Assembly (NCBI GenBank): GCA_004009845.1 | Contig: RMBW01000005.1 | Location: 496,001-560,000, forward strand | Source: Davidsoniella eucalypti | Taxonomy: Eukaryota; Ascomycota; Sordariomycetes; Microascales; Ceratocystidaceae | Direction of reading: 5' to 3' | DNA: 64,000 nucleotides | Shown here: positions 1 to 10,668 of the stretch, piece after piece | Layout: the number at the start of each line of letters is the position of its first letter | Numbering within the stretch: position 1 is the first letter of the stretch | Translations under genes and position numbers: made by a program | Notes under the pieces: generated by a model | Databases searched by the model: none | Told to the model about the DNA's origin: nothing | What the model saw: the letters and a program-made list of their open reading frames with translations, nothing else

Positions 1-36
1 TACGCTCTTTATTCCACCACCTTTTCCGGGATCTAG

Positions 37-43
37 TATAAAA
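37..43 (+). promoter_or_regulatory. TATA box of the AA11 LPMO gene
   Basis: A TATAAAA element lies about 190 bases before the LPMO start codon. It is followed by a C/T-rich leader with no ATG before position 231, as expected for a fungal 5' UTR. The rest of 1-230 holds this core promoter and leader. Upstream control sites lie outside the window. Confidence 0.6.
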
Positions 44-230
44 GAAAAGAGCCTCGCTATCTCTGACTCTTCCATTCCTTTATCACCCATCCATCCATCT
101 CTCTCTGCTTTTTGCCCTTTCAGTCATCTCTGCTTTCCTCCTGGACTGGTTCTAGGACGCTTGCTTAGACAATCTTCTTCTGCATCACTCTCTTCAACGT
201 TTTCTTTTTCTTTTCACACACTCATTCACG

Positions 231-1530
231 ATGAAGGCTTCCGTTGCCGCTTCTATCCTGGCCCTGACCAGCTCGGCCGCTGCCCACATGGCCATGACTT
301 ACCCCCCTCCTCTGCGCTCCAAGGAGAACCCTTTTGCCGGCAGTGACATCGACTACAGCATCACCTCCCCCCTCGACGCCTCAGGTTCGGACTATCCCTG
401 CAAGGGTACTCTGAGCCTGCTGGGCACCTCTGCTGCCTCATCGGTTGCCACCTGGTCGGCCGGTTCGACCTACAACATGACTATCTCCGGTGGCGCTAAC
501 CACGGCGGTGGCTCGTGCCAGGCCTCTCTGTCCTACGATCAGGGCAAGACTTTTACCGTCATCCACAGCTACATCGGTAACTGCCCAACCTCTGGCACTT
601 CTTCCTACGACTTTGCCGTGCCTTCTGATGCCACTGCTGGTGACGCTCTCTTTGCCTGGACCTGGTTCAACGAGGTCGGCAACCGTGAGATGTACATGAA
701 CTGCGCTGTAGTCACTATCGATGGCGGCGCTTCTACCTCCTCAACCTCTGCCACGGCCTACTCTACTCGCCCTGAGATGATGGTTGCAAATGTTGGCAAC
801 GGCTGCAGCACGACCGAGGGTGGAGATGTCGAGTTTCCCAGCCCTGGTCCTGACGTCTCCAACGACAGCAGCAAGACTATCCCTCCCGTTGGAAGCTGTG
901 GTGCGAGTTCTGGTTCTGGTTCTGGCTCTGGTTCTTCAGCCTCGTCGGCTGCTGGTACCAGTGTTGCTGCCACTTCATACGGAACTGCCCCTGCTGCTTC
1001 CTCTGTTGCTACCAGCGCTGTTTCTTCGACTCCCGTTGCTGTCCCATCATCCATCCCCTCTGGTGGCTACGCCTCTAAGGTCTCTGGCGGTCCGTCCTCT
1101 ACCACCTCCATGTAAGTTCATCACTCAGTAGCCTCACAATAATACTACGACCTCTTACTAACATGACTATAGTGCTGGCGGTATATTCCTAACCAAGTCT
1201 GAGAGTGCCTCTCAACCTACCACTCTCGCTACTGTTACCCGCTCTGCTGCTGTCACCGGCATCACTTCTGCGGGCACTGCTGCTACCGTTGCCACTAGCA
1301 CTTCGGCTGCTACTCCCTCGACTGGCACCGGCTCATCTACCTCTGGTCTCCAGACTGTGGGTTCTGCCTGCTCGGACGAGGGTGCCTGGAACTGTGTCGA
1401 TGGCACTTCCTTCCAGCGTTGTGCCTCTGGGGAGTGGTCGGCTGCTATCAGCATGTCCCCCGGCACTACTTGTCGCACTGGTACCAGCGCTCAGCTAGCC
1501 CAGCTGCGTGCCCGCGCTCTGCGTGTCTAA
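231..1530 (+). CDS. AA11 family lytic polysaccharide monooxygenase (chitin-active), secreted
   Basis: Two exons, 231-1111 and 1173-1530, encode 412 residues. The intron has a GTAAGT donor, a CTAAC branch site and a TAG acceptor. Residues 1-18 form a signal peptide. Cleavage exposes His19, the N-terminal histidine of a copper histidine brace. His91 (in NHGGGSC) is the likely second brace ligand, and Tyr155 (in REMYMNC) the likely axial tyrosine. A Ser/Thr/Gly-rich linker of about 130 residues leads to a C-terminal Cys/Trp domain (GSACSDEGAWNCVDG onward). This resembles the X278 module found on AA11 enzymes, which is thought to bind chitin. AA11 enzymes oxidatively cleave chitin outside the cell or in the wall. 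Ending the gene at the first-exon stop (1115) would remove this module, so I prefer the spliced model. The family call is strong. Substrate is inferred from family knowledge. Confidence 0.9.
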
Positions 1531-2700
1531 ACCAAACTAGTGGCTGCTATCTCTCACCACTATCTAGAATTACGGGTTATCTGTGCCCGCTTAGTGGCTG
1601 GCCATACAGTAGATCATCAAGGAACATATCCTTAGGTACAATATGGGAGGGTTTGTTCTTATCACTATGGGATTTTGGGGATTTTGTCGTCTTTGGCCTT
1701 CTTTTCGTTCATCTTGGGTACCCTTCTGCTACTTGAAGGCAGGAGGGGGGCCTTTCTTCTTTCTTGGCTATACTTTCTTTTCTTCACCAGTTTTCTTTCT
1801 CGAGCTCCTCGGAGTCCTCGAGCCCTGTTTTTTACTCTACTTCTTACTACGCACAGCACCCTAAAATCGCTGGCTTCATGTTTTTGACGATACTTTTCGG
1901 GCTGGGTTCTGCGAACGCTGGCTTTACATTCTTTATTCTTCTCTCGCTAAATTAACAATTCATCTGCTTCATACACTACATTCTTCTAGATAGAAATAAG
2001 AAAATAAACATCTATGTTGAGCAATCAATATCAGGGATCTTGTGCTTGTGATAATATACTGGCATCTTATAGTTGTCATTTGTGGCATGTCTGTACGACG
2101 CTAGTAGTAACAGTGTAAGTTGCTGCGCACAGTTTACATCACAGTGTATGTTCTTTCGCTGTACTGTCAAGTTGCTCTCAAGGTGTGTACAAACATTCCA
2201 TACTTTTTGAGGAAGATCCCCAAGCTTATTGGAGCTTTGTATTTTGACCTCTTTTGCATCTCCACCAAGTCAACTCGTCCATTAATATTCTTGTCGCTAA
2301 GACATCACCGCACGATAGCGCTTAATCAGCATGATTTGTGACGTCCATTTGCAAATTTATTCCACGATCTCCCAAAAGACTGTCCATCTGACCCAATTCA
2401 ATTGCCACCCCTCCGTTCTCTATCTGCGATACCCCTCCGTCGTCCACCCGTCCACCCAAACAATATAGCCATCAATCTAATCATCCACCCAAACGACCAT
2501 CTATCCTCGATCTCCCATTGATTCGCACCGCCAACTTTCTTTCCTCGGACTTCGCCCACTTACGATTCCCTATCGACGCCGCTGATACACACAACTCTGG
2601 GGCTATCGCCCCCTGCTCGACAGTCTTCCGAAGCTACCCGCAGTTCTTTGTAGTCCTTCTTATAGCTCTCTCTCTCTCTCTTTCTTTATCTCTCTCCGCG
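1531..2700. other. Intergenic: LPMO 3' UTR and sec6 promoter/leader
   Basis: No gene is supported here. The first part is T-rich and AT-rich, consistent with the LPMO 3' UTR. From about 2335 to 2700 the plus strand has no ATG and becomes C/T-rich, ending in a (CT)n tract at about 2665-2696 just before the sec6 start codon. I read this as the sec6 5' leader. Confidence 0.6.
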
Positions 2701-4956
2701 ATGGACTCTGCGGCGCCAAAGCTCATCGAGCTACTGCGTCATCCCGACGACCTCGATAAGATCCTCAGTCTCAAGCAAGAGTTCACCCGCAAAAAGGCCG
2801 CTGTCGACTCCCAACTACGCAGCGGGTTACGAGAACAACTCGAAACCACACAAAATGGTATGACGGGTTTAACCGACAGCCAAAAGGTCGTCCAACAGAT
2901 CAAAGAGGAGATGGCCAAGATTGACCGCCTCTGCTCCGAGTCCCAAAACATGATCAAGGACCTCAATACCATCAACCAAGTGTCGCAAGCTCACCGCAAC
3001 TTTGGCAGCGTTGAGAAGATGCGCAGGAATCTAGAGACTTTCAACGAACGCTTGACCAATGTGGAGCAAATGCTGCAAGACAACGATGCCGATATGGACA
3101 ACATGCCAAATTTCCTACCAGTACACTACGAGTTGACGCAATTACGGAACATCCGCGACGATGCCCTCGAGCAGATCCAGCGTGCCGAGGACCCCTCATT
3201 ACAGTCCACGCTCGAGGACTACTTTGACCGTCTCGATAACGTCATCGCCATGTTTGACAAACACATCGACCTCCTAGCCTTCAATCTGATCAACCTAGTA
3301 GTCAACGATAACAACGGTCTCGTAGTCCGCTTTGCTGTTGTCATGGACACTGAAGCAAAAAGCGACCAACGTGTCATGGCAGTTCAGGAAGCTTTGAAAG
3401 ATTATAAGGAAATGGCCACCCGTTTCCAGGGTATCACAGACGGCGCCAAGAAGACGAGAGGCTATATGGACAGATTCAAAAAGGGCATACAAGCCAACGC
3501 CGACGAGCAGTTCGAGCAGGCACGAGAAAGCTTTATGGAGGATCCATCAACGCTGGACAAGATCATGAAATGGTACTTCAACGACCTAAACGCTGTGAAG
3601 ATAGGTATGACGCCACTGGTGCCAAAAAAGTGGAAGATCACCGAGATGTACGGCAACATCTACCACCAACTTATGCACGATTTCCTCATCAGAATTGTCG
3701 ACGACCCGGAAACAAGCTCCGCCATGACACTTGAAATTGTCGGCTGGCCCGAAAAGTACTACAAGCGCATGACTAAGCTAGGATTCTCCGACGAGGATCT
3801 AAAGCCACATGTTATTGACAACCGCGAGCAAGAGCTTGTGCGAGACTTCCGCCAGCTCATCATCAAATTCCTGGACGAGTGGATCGATCGTATCTTCGCA
3901 CAAGAGAACAAGGACTTTTCGGCGAGACACCCAGAGAACTCAAATCTAGATACAGACGAATTTGGCTACTTCCGCACACGCAATCTGGTCGATCTCTGGC
4001 GTATGCTACGTGAACAAATCGACGTTGCTGCCAACTCACAGCGTACAGATGTCGTAGAAGGTGTAGTTGACGCCATGTTCCTACGCCTACGTTCAAGGCA
4101 ACAAGCATGGCAGAAGATGCTCGATGACGAAGCCCACGGTTTTGAGAACGGCACAATCACAGAGCTCGACACTCTACAGCCTCTTCAGGACTGGCTGGTG
4201 GCCACGGCCAACGATCAGATTGCGTGTATCGATGATGGCGAAGAGGAGGATCGACTAGCGTACCTGTCCGACTTCAGACTCAAATTCGAGCCGCTTGTGT
4301 CACAGCAATACCTGGAACGGGCCGAGGCGGAAGTCGATGCTCTAAGAGATGGGTACGTCGATTTTAGCACGTGGTGCATGACGCGCTTTGTGACACTGGT
4401 CTTCACGGTCGATTTCGGCGCTGTCATGTCGGACTTCTTCACGCCCAAGTGGTACCAAACCAACACAATGAAGCAGATGGTGGCAACCTTTGAAGAGTAT
4501 CTCGGCGACTACCGTGCCGTGCTACATCATTCTCTAGTAGACATCTTCATCGAGATCTTTGCGGACGAGCTACTCGCTCGCTACCTCTCATCAGTACGCA
4601 ACCGCAACGCTAAATTTCGACGTACGGAGCCGTTCCAAGACAAGATTTTTGCCGACGTCTCCATTGCCTTCGAGTACTTTAGCTCACTACCTAATCCAGA
4701 CGTCGGAAACTCGATCAAGCAGACATGGCGTGTCATGGAACTGTTCCTGCAGCTGCTCACAGTCGACAAGGATGGTGTGGCAGAAGCGTTCGAGCAGTTT
4801 AAGATGGCTTACTGGGATCTACAGCTCGGTTGGGTTGAGGCGGTTTTGCGCAGTAGAGACGATTTCGAGAGAGCTATGCTGAATAGCGTCAAGGCTCGCG
4901 CGGCGCAAATCGATGTAATGAGAGGACCGGAAACGATCATGGGCAAGGTGAAATAA
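2701..4956 (+). CDS. SEC6: Exocyst complex component Sec6
   Basis: A single-exon gene encodes 751 residues. The start is the ATG at 2701 (MDSAAPKLIELL). The frame is open for 61 more codons upstream, but with no ATG, and that stretch is C/T-rich leader. Sec6 is a core subunit of the eight-protein exocyst, which tethers secretory vesicles to the plasma membrane at hyphal tips and septa. The N-terminal 150 residues are rich in charged helical, coiled-coil-like sequence. The remainder is the alpha-helical Sec6 fold, with WPEKYYKRM and the C-terminal QLGWVEAVLRSRDDFERAML segment. Length matches fungal Sec6 (about 750-800). I see no frameshift or missing region. Recognition rests on overall sequence character and not on a catalytic motif. 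Confidence 0.9.
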   Translation: MDSAAPKLIELLRHPDDLDKILSLKQEFTRKKAAVDSQLRSGLREQLETTQNGMTGLTDSQKVVQQIKEEMAKIDRLCSESQNMIKDLNTINQVSQAHRNFGSVEKMRRNLETFNERLTNVEQMLQDNDADMDNMPNFLPVHYELTQLRNIRDDALEQIQRAEDPSLQSTLEDYFDRLDNVIAMFDKHIDLLAFNLINLVVNDNNGLVVRFAVVMDTEAKSDQRVMAVQEALKDYKEMATRFQGITDGAKKTRGYMDRFKKGIQANADEQFEQARESFMEDPSTLDKIMKWYFNDLNAVKIGMTPLVPKKWKITEMYGNIYHQLMHDFLIRIVDDPETSSAMTLEIVGWPEKYYKRMTKLGFSDEDLKPHVIDNREQELVRDFRQLIIKFLDEWIDRIFAQENKDFSARHPENSNLDTDEFGYFRTRNLVDLWRMLREQIDVAANSQRTDVVEGVVDAMFLRLRSRQQAWQKMLDDEAHGFENGTITELDTLQPLQDWLVATANDQIACIDDGEEEDRLAYLSDFRLKFEPLVSQQYLERAEAEVDALRDGYVDFSTWCMTRFVTLVFTVDFGAVMSDFFTPKWYQTNTMKQMVATFEEYLGDYRAVLHHSLVDIFIEIFADELLARYLSSVRNRNAKFRRTEPFQDKIFADVSIAFEYFSSLPNPDVGNSIKQTWRVMELFLQLLTVDKDGVAEAFEQFKMAYWDLQLGWVEAVLRSRDDFERAMLNSVKARAAQIDVMRGPETIMGKVK

Positions 4957-5211
4957 GGGTCTTGGGCACTTGTTAGGGTTGTTGCATATATTCTTCATTG
5001 TCTTTTTTTTTTTCTCTATCTATACATCTATTTATTCGTATCATTACCATATAGATCAACAGACTATGTCGTAGTCCATTGACGAAATAAATTTCAATAG
5101 TGGCATGATTAGCTATTAAGCAGAAGATGGTGATGATTCTAGATACAGCACAGCATAAAATAGCAGTAATTGTTTCATGTAAGTCGTGGACAGAGATATG
5201 TCTTGCTTTGA

Positions 5212-5239
5212 CATTTGTACATATGTGTATGTACAAATG
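5212..5239 (+). promoter_or_regulatory. Perfect hairpin with PUF-type motif in the sec6 3' UTR
   Basis: Two perfect 12-base arms (5212-5223 and 5228-5239) enclose a TGTG loop. The left arm contains TGTACATA, which in RNA matches the Pumilio/PUF consensus UGUANAUA. The site lies about 260 bases after the sec6 stop, so it probably falls in the 3' UTR. The inverted repeat and the motif are seen directly. Regulation by a PUF protein is inference. Confidence 0.45.
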
Positions 5240-5410
5240 CAGAAATTATTTTAGCGGTATTTATGCAAATGCGCCTGTTTTGTAAATATCCCATGAGTTA
5301 AACCATGGAAAGCTTCCATATTAGTTACATTCGACGTCTCTTTGAGATTTTTTGAGGCCAGAACTATGTACGGCGCGAAACCCAATAGACGAGTCAACTT
5401 AGTTGAAAGC

Positions 5411-5430
5411 TTTTTTTTTTTTTTTTTTTT
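5411..5430 (+). repeat. T20 homopolymer
   Basis: An uninterrupted run of 20 T between sec6 and the Ede1-like gene. Such tracts are typical of fungal spacers and are prone to length change. Confidence 0.95.
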
Positions 5431-6551
5431 GGTAGTTTAAGCCTTTTTGAATAGCTATTGGGCAGGATTAGCGTTACATTTTGGAGCATGAGACCACTGA
5501 CGTTTGGATTGAACTAAATGGGGATAGGGTTAGGCAGGGTTGATACTATAGGAGGAGCAAGGTACACGTAGAATAATAGTTGAAATTAGTACGCCAGGGC
5601 ATTGTTAAATGGGCTTGTACTTGTTCCTTTTTCCCAGCCTCCTATTACCTATTAGATACGTCTATTACAACTGTAAGTTGTAGTTGTATGTATATCTAGG
5701 CAAGACTATATGGTGTTTTCTAAGAAGAAGTGCTAGATGTGATAAAGCAGTAGTGGAACTATAGCAATGAAGATCCGGATTCTGTATATCTTTCTTTTTA
5801 AAACTCAGTTTCAGAGGTTCCGGACGTTCCAAGCCCAAAACGAGGTGCTAGGCAGCCCTTTAAATGGTGCAGCGCTGTAATCTTGGCACCTTGTATGGTT
5901 TTGCCATTAGAACCCTAGGGGATAGATATGCACGCTGACGAGACCCTGTAAGCGCTCTGTAAAATAGGCTAGATGGGCACTAAGCAGCGCTATAGCGAAT
6001 CCGCTCGAGCCACTGAAGAAATAGAACAAAAGCAAAAGCTAAAGCTTAAGCTCAAAGGTTCCAAACAAACCCCAGCCAATTCGATCGATTCAACTATTGA
6101 CCATCAAACCGCTTCATCCATCAAATCCAACCACCACTTCATCTATTCCATCGTTCCAATCAATCCAGCGTCTCTTCTTGCCACGGCACTTTTTGTATTG
6201 TTTAGCCCGCAACGCCGTTTGAACGCCGTTTTTTGCTGTTGCTTGATTTCAGAGCTCCGATTGCTGTTTATACTTGACAGCCTTGTCTTGTTTGTTTTCT
6301 TCTAGGACACCGACGTCTCCCATTCCTGTTTGTTATTCCGGCGCCGACGAAGCCAGAAACGTTGGTTGATCTTCATCATTATCATATCGAGCTAGCGTTC
6401 CATCACTGCCGAATCTCCCCTCTCCAGAACTGCTCTACCACCGCGATTCCGACGATATCCTCCATTCTTACTGCCACTCGACGAAGCAAACACTGCCCTT
6501 CCTCTCTCTCCATCTCTCTATACATATATATCCCTCTCGTAAGCCACAGAT

Positions 6552-9500
6552 ATGGCTGAGGCTGACCCGTCAGCGCCCGTGCTGAACCTGACGCCCGAGG
6601 AGAAGCGGGTGTTTGGCCAGCTTTTCCACAAGGCTGACCCCGATAACGTCGGCGTGGTCACTGGCGATGTTGCCGTGTCGTTCTTCGAGCTGACAAGACT
6701 GGACTCGCGTGTTCTTGGCGAGGTAAGTTCTCTTTTTTTCTCTTTCTCGGCCTGGCCTGAGACGTTGGGGCAACTGGCGCAGCGGACCGACTCATTGCCG
6801 TCTCTAGTCGCACCGCCTATCCCGAGTATCACAGTTTTCCTGCAACACAATGTCCCAGAGACACCACTAACCTGTCCTACAGATCTGGCAACTTGCTGAC
6901 AAGGAAAACCGCGGCTTTCTGACGCCGCCTGGCTTCGGCATTGTCCTTCGTCTCATTGGCCATGCCCAGGCCGGCCGTGAGCCGTCTGCCGAGCTGGCCC
7001 TCCAGCCAGGCCCGCTGCCACGATTCGACCCCTATGGCCCTATGGCTGTAAACCTGACCGGCGCGAACCCGGGAGCCCCCCCTGCCGCAGTGCCACCGAC
7101 CATTGCCCCGCCGCCGATCGCCGCGCCTTTGCAGGCTCAGCACACTGCCGGCGGCGCTCCGGTGAGGATACCACCACTGACGCCCGACAAGACGGCGCAG
7201 TTCGGAAAGCTGTACGAGAGCCAGCCGCTCCAGGGGGGCTTCATGTCTGGCGACCAGGCGCGCCAGATCTTTGAGAAGTCGGGGCTGCCTAACGAGATCC
7301 TCGGCCGAATTTGGCAGCTAGCCGACACCGAGCAGCGTGGCTCGCTCAACATTACTGAGTTCATCATCGCCATGCACCTTCTGAGCTCAGTCAAGACAGG
7401 GGCTATGAGAGGTCTGCCGACAGTGCTGCCCGCCTCGCTTTTCGAGGCTGCGAGTCGCCGGGGCGTTGGTCCTGCTTCAGTCCGCCAGCCGTCAGTTCCC
7501 AATATTGGCGTTGGCATAGCGCCTATTCCCGTCCAGCTTAGCGGCAACTCTCCACTACGTCCCAATGTGACTGGTGTCCGCCCTTCCACAGCGACCTTCC
7601 AGGCTCAGCCTACCGGTGGCTTTGGCTCGCCATTGGCAAATGACTGGCTTGTAACGCCCGTAGAGAAGCAGCGCTTCGACCAATTCTATGACGACCTCGA
7701 CAAAACCCGCCGTGGCTACATCACCGGCGAGGAGGCTGTCCCCTTCTTCAGCCAATCCGGCCTGGGCGAGGAAGCCCTGGCTCAGATCTGGGATCTTTCT
7801 GATATCACCGCCACAGGCACTCTGTCTCGTGATGAGTTCTCTGTTGCCATGTACCTGATTCGCCAGAACAGAACCGGCCGTATCGGTCCTATGCCTACAT
7901 CGCTTCCCCCCAGACTCATCCCGCCATCTATGCGTGGTATTGCCCGTCCCTCATCTTCCGCTTCGCCGTTCGCTGCGGCCCCTGGATCTCCCATTGCTGC
8001 TGCCACTGTCCCTCCCATGGCCGCACCTATTGCTGCTCCGCTTGCCCCGAAATCTGCTCTTGACGATCTATTCGGTCTCGACTCGACTCCGGTCTCGCCT
8101 AAGCCTGCAGCTACTGAGGCACCCTCTGCCTTCAACGACCCCTTTACCAGCGCGCCTACACACTTCTCGAAGCCCTCTCCGCCACCTACCTTCAAGCCCT
8201 TTGTGCCCTCATCTTCGTTTGGCCGTGGCCTAACTCACAACCCAACCGGCGATTCCAAGGCTTCTGGCTCGCCAGCTCCTCACAATGCGGAAGATCTCCT
8301 TGGAGATGCCGATCCTGAGCAGAGCTCGAAACTCAACAACGACTCTACTGAACTGGCCAACCTCTCCAACCAGATCAAGTCACTGTCGACTCAGATGCAA
8401 ACCACCCAGACTCAGCGTTCGGCTGTCCAGGTCGAACTGACCCAGACAAACTCACAGAAGCAGAACTTTGAGCAGCGCCTGGCCCAGCTCCGTAGTGCAT
8501 ACGAAAAAGATGCCCAAAACCTACGCGGCCTAGAGGAACAGCTGCGAAACGCTCGCGCCGACACCACCAAGCTCCAAACCGAGTGTATGCAGCTAGACGG
8601 TACCTACCAGGACCTCAACAACCAGAAGGCACAGGTCACCGCTGCCCTACAGGCTGATCAGCAGGAAAACGCTGCTCTGAAGGAAAAAATTCGGGTTCTT
8701 AACGGCGAAATCGCCCAGATGAAGCCTCATATTGAGAAGCTGCGTCTTGAAGCTCGCCAGCAAAAGGGCCTAGTTGCCATCAACAAGAAGCAGCTGGTGA
8801 CCAACGAGGGCGAAAGAGACAAGTTGAAGGCTGAAGGCGAAGAACTAACCAAGAGCATAGAAGAGTCCAGGGTTGCTCTAGCTGAGCGTAGTGTCTCCCC
8901 GGCTTCGAGCTCTGTTGCCGCTGTCAGACCCCAATCTCCGGCTAGCAGCACGGCGGGTAACAACCCGTTCTTCAAGCGTTCTGCTAGTACAGATATCGCC
9001 AATACCCTTTCTCCAGTCTCTTCGTCACCTGCGCCGCAAGCATTTGCCGACACTAACTTTGACGATATCTTCGGCGTTGCGGCTCCGTCGTCTACCAGCT
9101 CTACCCCCTTCAACGCCGCCCCGATCTCGGCCCCTCCTGCCCCAGCTGCCGTGGCTGTTTTCCAACAGCGCCAGCACACTGGAGCTTCATCTGTTAGCGC
9201 AAGTTCCTTCCCTGCGCCGGCTGCCAAGACCGAGTCTCCTGCTCCTCCCATTGGCGCGTTCCCCTTTGGTGACCCTGTTGAGATCTCCAAGTCTATGACG
9301 CCTCGTCAGCTATCGCCCACTCTGTCTCGTACTGGAGGCGACGATGTGCGCAGCATTGCCTCGCAAAATGCATCCGTTACTGCCATCTCGACCGCCTTCC
9401 CTGCCCTTGGCGTGGCTCCAATCTCGGCCTCAGCTAGTCCAGCAGTGACTGCTTCTTCGCCATTTGCTGTTCCTGCATCAGCTACTTCCCCTGCTCCTGC

Positions 9501-10668
9501 CAACTCAGCTTTTCCTCCTCCCACTGACGCTGCCAAGGACGCCAATAGCGACCCATTTGCCGGTATGGTTGCCGAGGATGACCAGGATAAGGCTAAGGCC
9601 GACTTCGATAGCGCCTTTGCCAGCTTCAAGAAGTCGCACACCTCGTCCGAGCCGGCAGCTAGTACAGCGAAGGCCTTTGCTCCTTCAAAGTTTAACTCAG
9701 AGTTCCCTCCCCTCCAGGAGCTCGACATCGATGAGTCAGACTCTGAGGACGATGCTGGCTTTGATGATGACTTTGCGCCTTCACCCCCAGTTGCTAGAGG
9801 TGCTACTGTTGGGTCCTCGGATACTACTACCGCTAGTGCTGTTCAAAACCCTGCTGCTCCAGCAGCCTCTCCTTTTGACGCTTTACCAGCCGCGCCTTCC
9901 ACTACCGCGGATCCCTTTGGATCTGACCCCTTCGGTGCCCCAGCACCAACTCCTGCCGTTACTGCCCCAGCTCCAATCCCCTCTCCTGTCCCTGCTGTGG
10001 TCTCAGTTGCGGCGCCCAAGGCCAAGGCCTCGTTCGACTCGGATGATGACTTTGAGGGTCTAGAGGATGCTAAGGAGGGTTCTGCCGATGACGACTTCGC
10101 GTCTATCTCACGTTCAGGTCTCGATGAATTAAGCCAGGCATTTGACAGCTCGCCGCCCCCTAGCCAGGCTAAGAGTGACTCGACTGCCTTTGGAAGCGGC
10201 GGAAGCTTTGACTTTGTGAATGGTAGTGCTACTGCATCGTCAACGGCGATTGCCACACAGTCCACGGGCCAAGACTGGGATACTATCTTTGTGACTGGTG
10301 GTGAAAATGCTGCTGGTACTGCTGCCGCTTCTACAGCCACAGGCTCGACCACCGCCCCAGCTGTAGGCACGGCAGTGACTACTAGTGAATTGACCCCCAC
10401 CACGGAAACAACTCCTGCTCCTACGCCTGCTGTAGCATCCACGCCGTCGACGGGAGATGCCGCTTTGGGTAATCTCATGTCAATGGGCTATGATAAAGTA
10501 GCTTCACTACGTGCTTTGGAGCGGTACGATTATAACATTGAGCGGGTAAGTGATCAGCACTAAATAACAAGGATAAGAGATAATGTTTCTATTATGAGAG
10601 ACTGATAGCTAACATTTACGTCTTCTTTCTTGGTGTAGGCTGCCAACTATCTTGCTAGTTCATCATAA
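6552..10668 (+). CDS. EDE1: Ede1-like endocytic scaffold: three EH domains, coiled coil, UBA
   Basis: Three exons, 6552-6722, 6883-10545 and 10639-10668, encode about 1287 residues. EH1 spans residues about 13-90 and is interrupted by intron 1. EH2 is about 155-245 and EH3 about 310-400; both keep the IWQLAD/IWDLSD signature. Pro/Ala-rich linkers follow, then a Gln-rich coiled coil (about 540-725), a long low-complexity acidic tail and a C-terminal UBA domain (GNLMSMGYDKVASL...). The last nine residues come from exon 3 and complete the UBA helix. Ede1/Eps15 proteins seed clathrin-mediated endocytosis at the plasma membrane, binding NPF cargo adaptors through the EH domains and ubiquitin through the UBA. 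Retention of intron 3 would end the protein six codons later and damage the UBA. Domain order matches the family well. Confidence 0.9.

Larger units (their letters stand above)
4957..6551. other. Intergenic: sec6 3' region and EDE1-like leader
   Basis: No protein gene is supported. The left part holds AT-rich sec6 3' sequence with a perfect hairpin (5212-5239) and a 20-base T tract (5411-5430). From 5976 to 6551 the plus strand lacks any ATG for 576 bases and becomes C/T-rich. I read this as a long 5' leader of the Ede1-like gene. An open frame at 5973-6305 is low complexity and shows no protein-like features. Confidence 0.55.

Noticed and set aside
2518..2700. Upstream extension of the Sec6 frame by 61 codons
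   Set aside because: It has no ATG, begins at a TTG, and encodes low-complexity LSLSLS from a CT repeat. The start at 2701 gives the expected Sec6 N-terminus.
5973..6305. 110-codon frame before the EDE1-like gene
   Set aside because: The translation is low complexity, and the region behaves as an ATG-free leader after its first codon.
9843..10478. Long antisense frames inside the EDE1-like gene (up to 211 codons)
   Set aside because: They arise from the Ala/Pro/Ser-rich, GC-biased sense codons and have no independent features.
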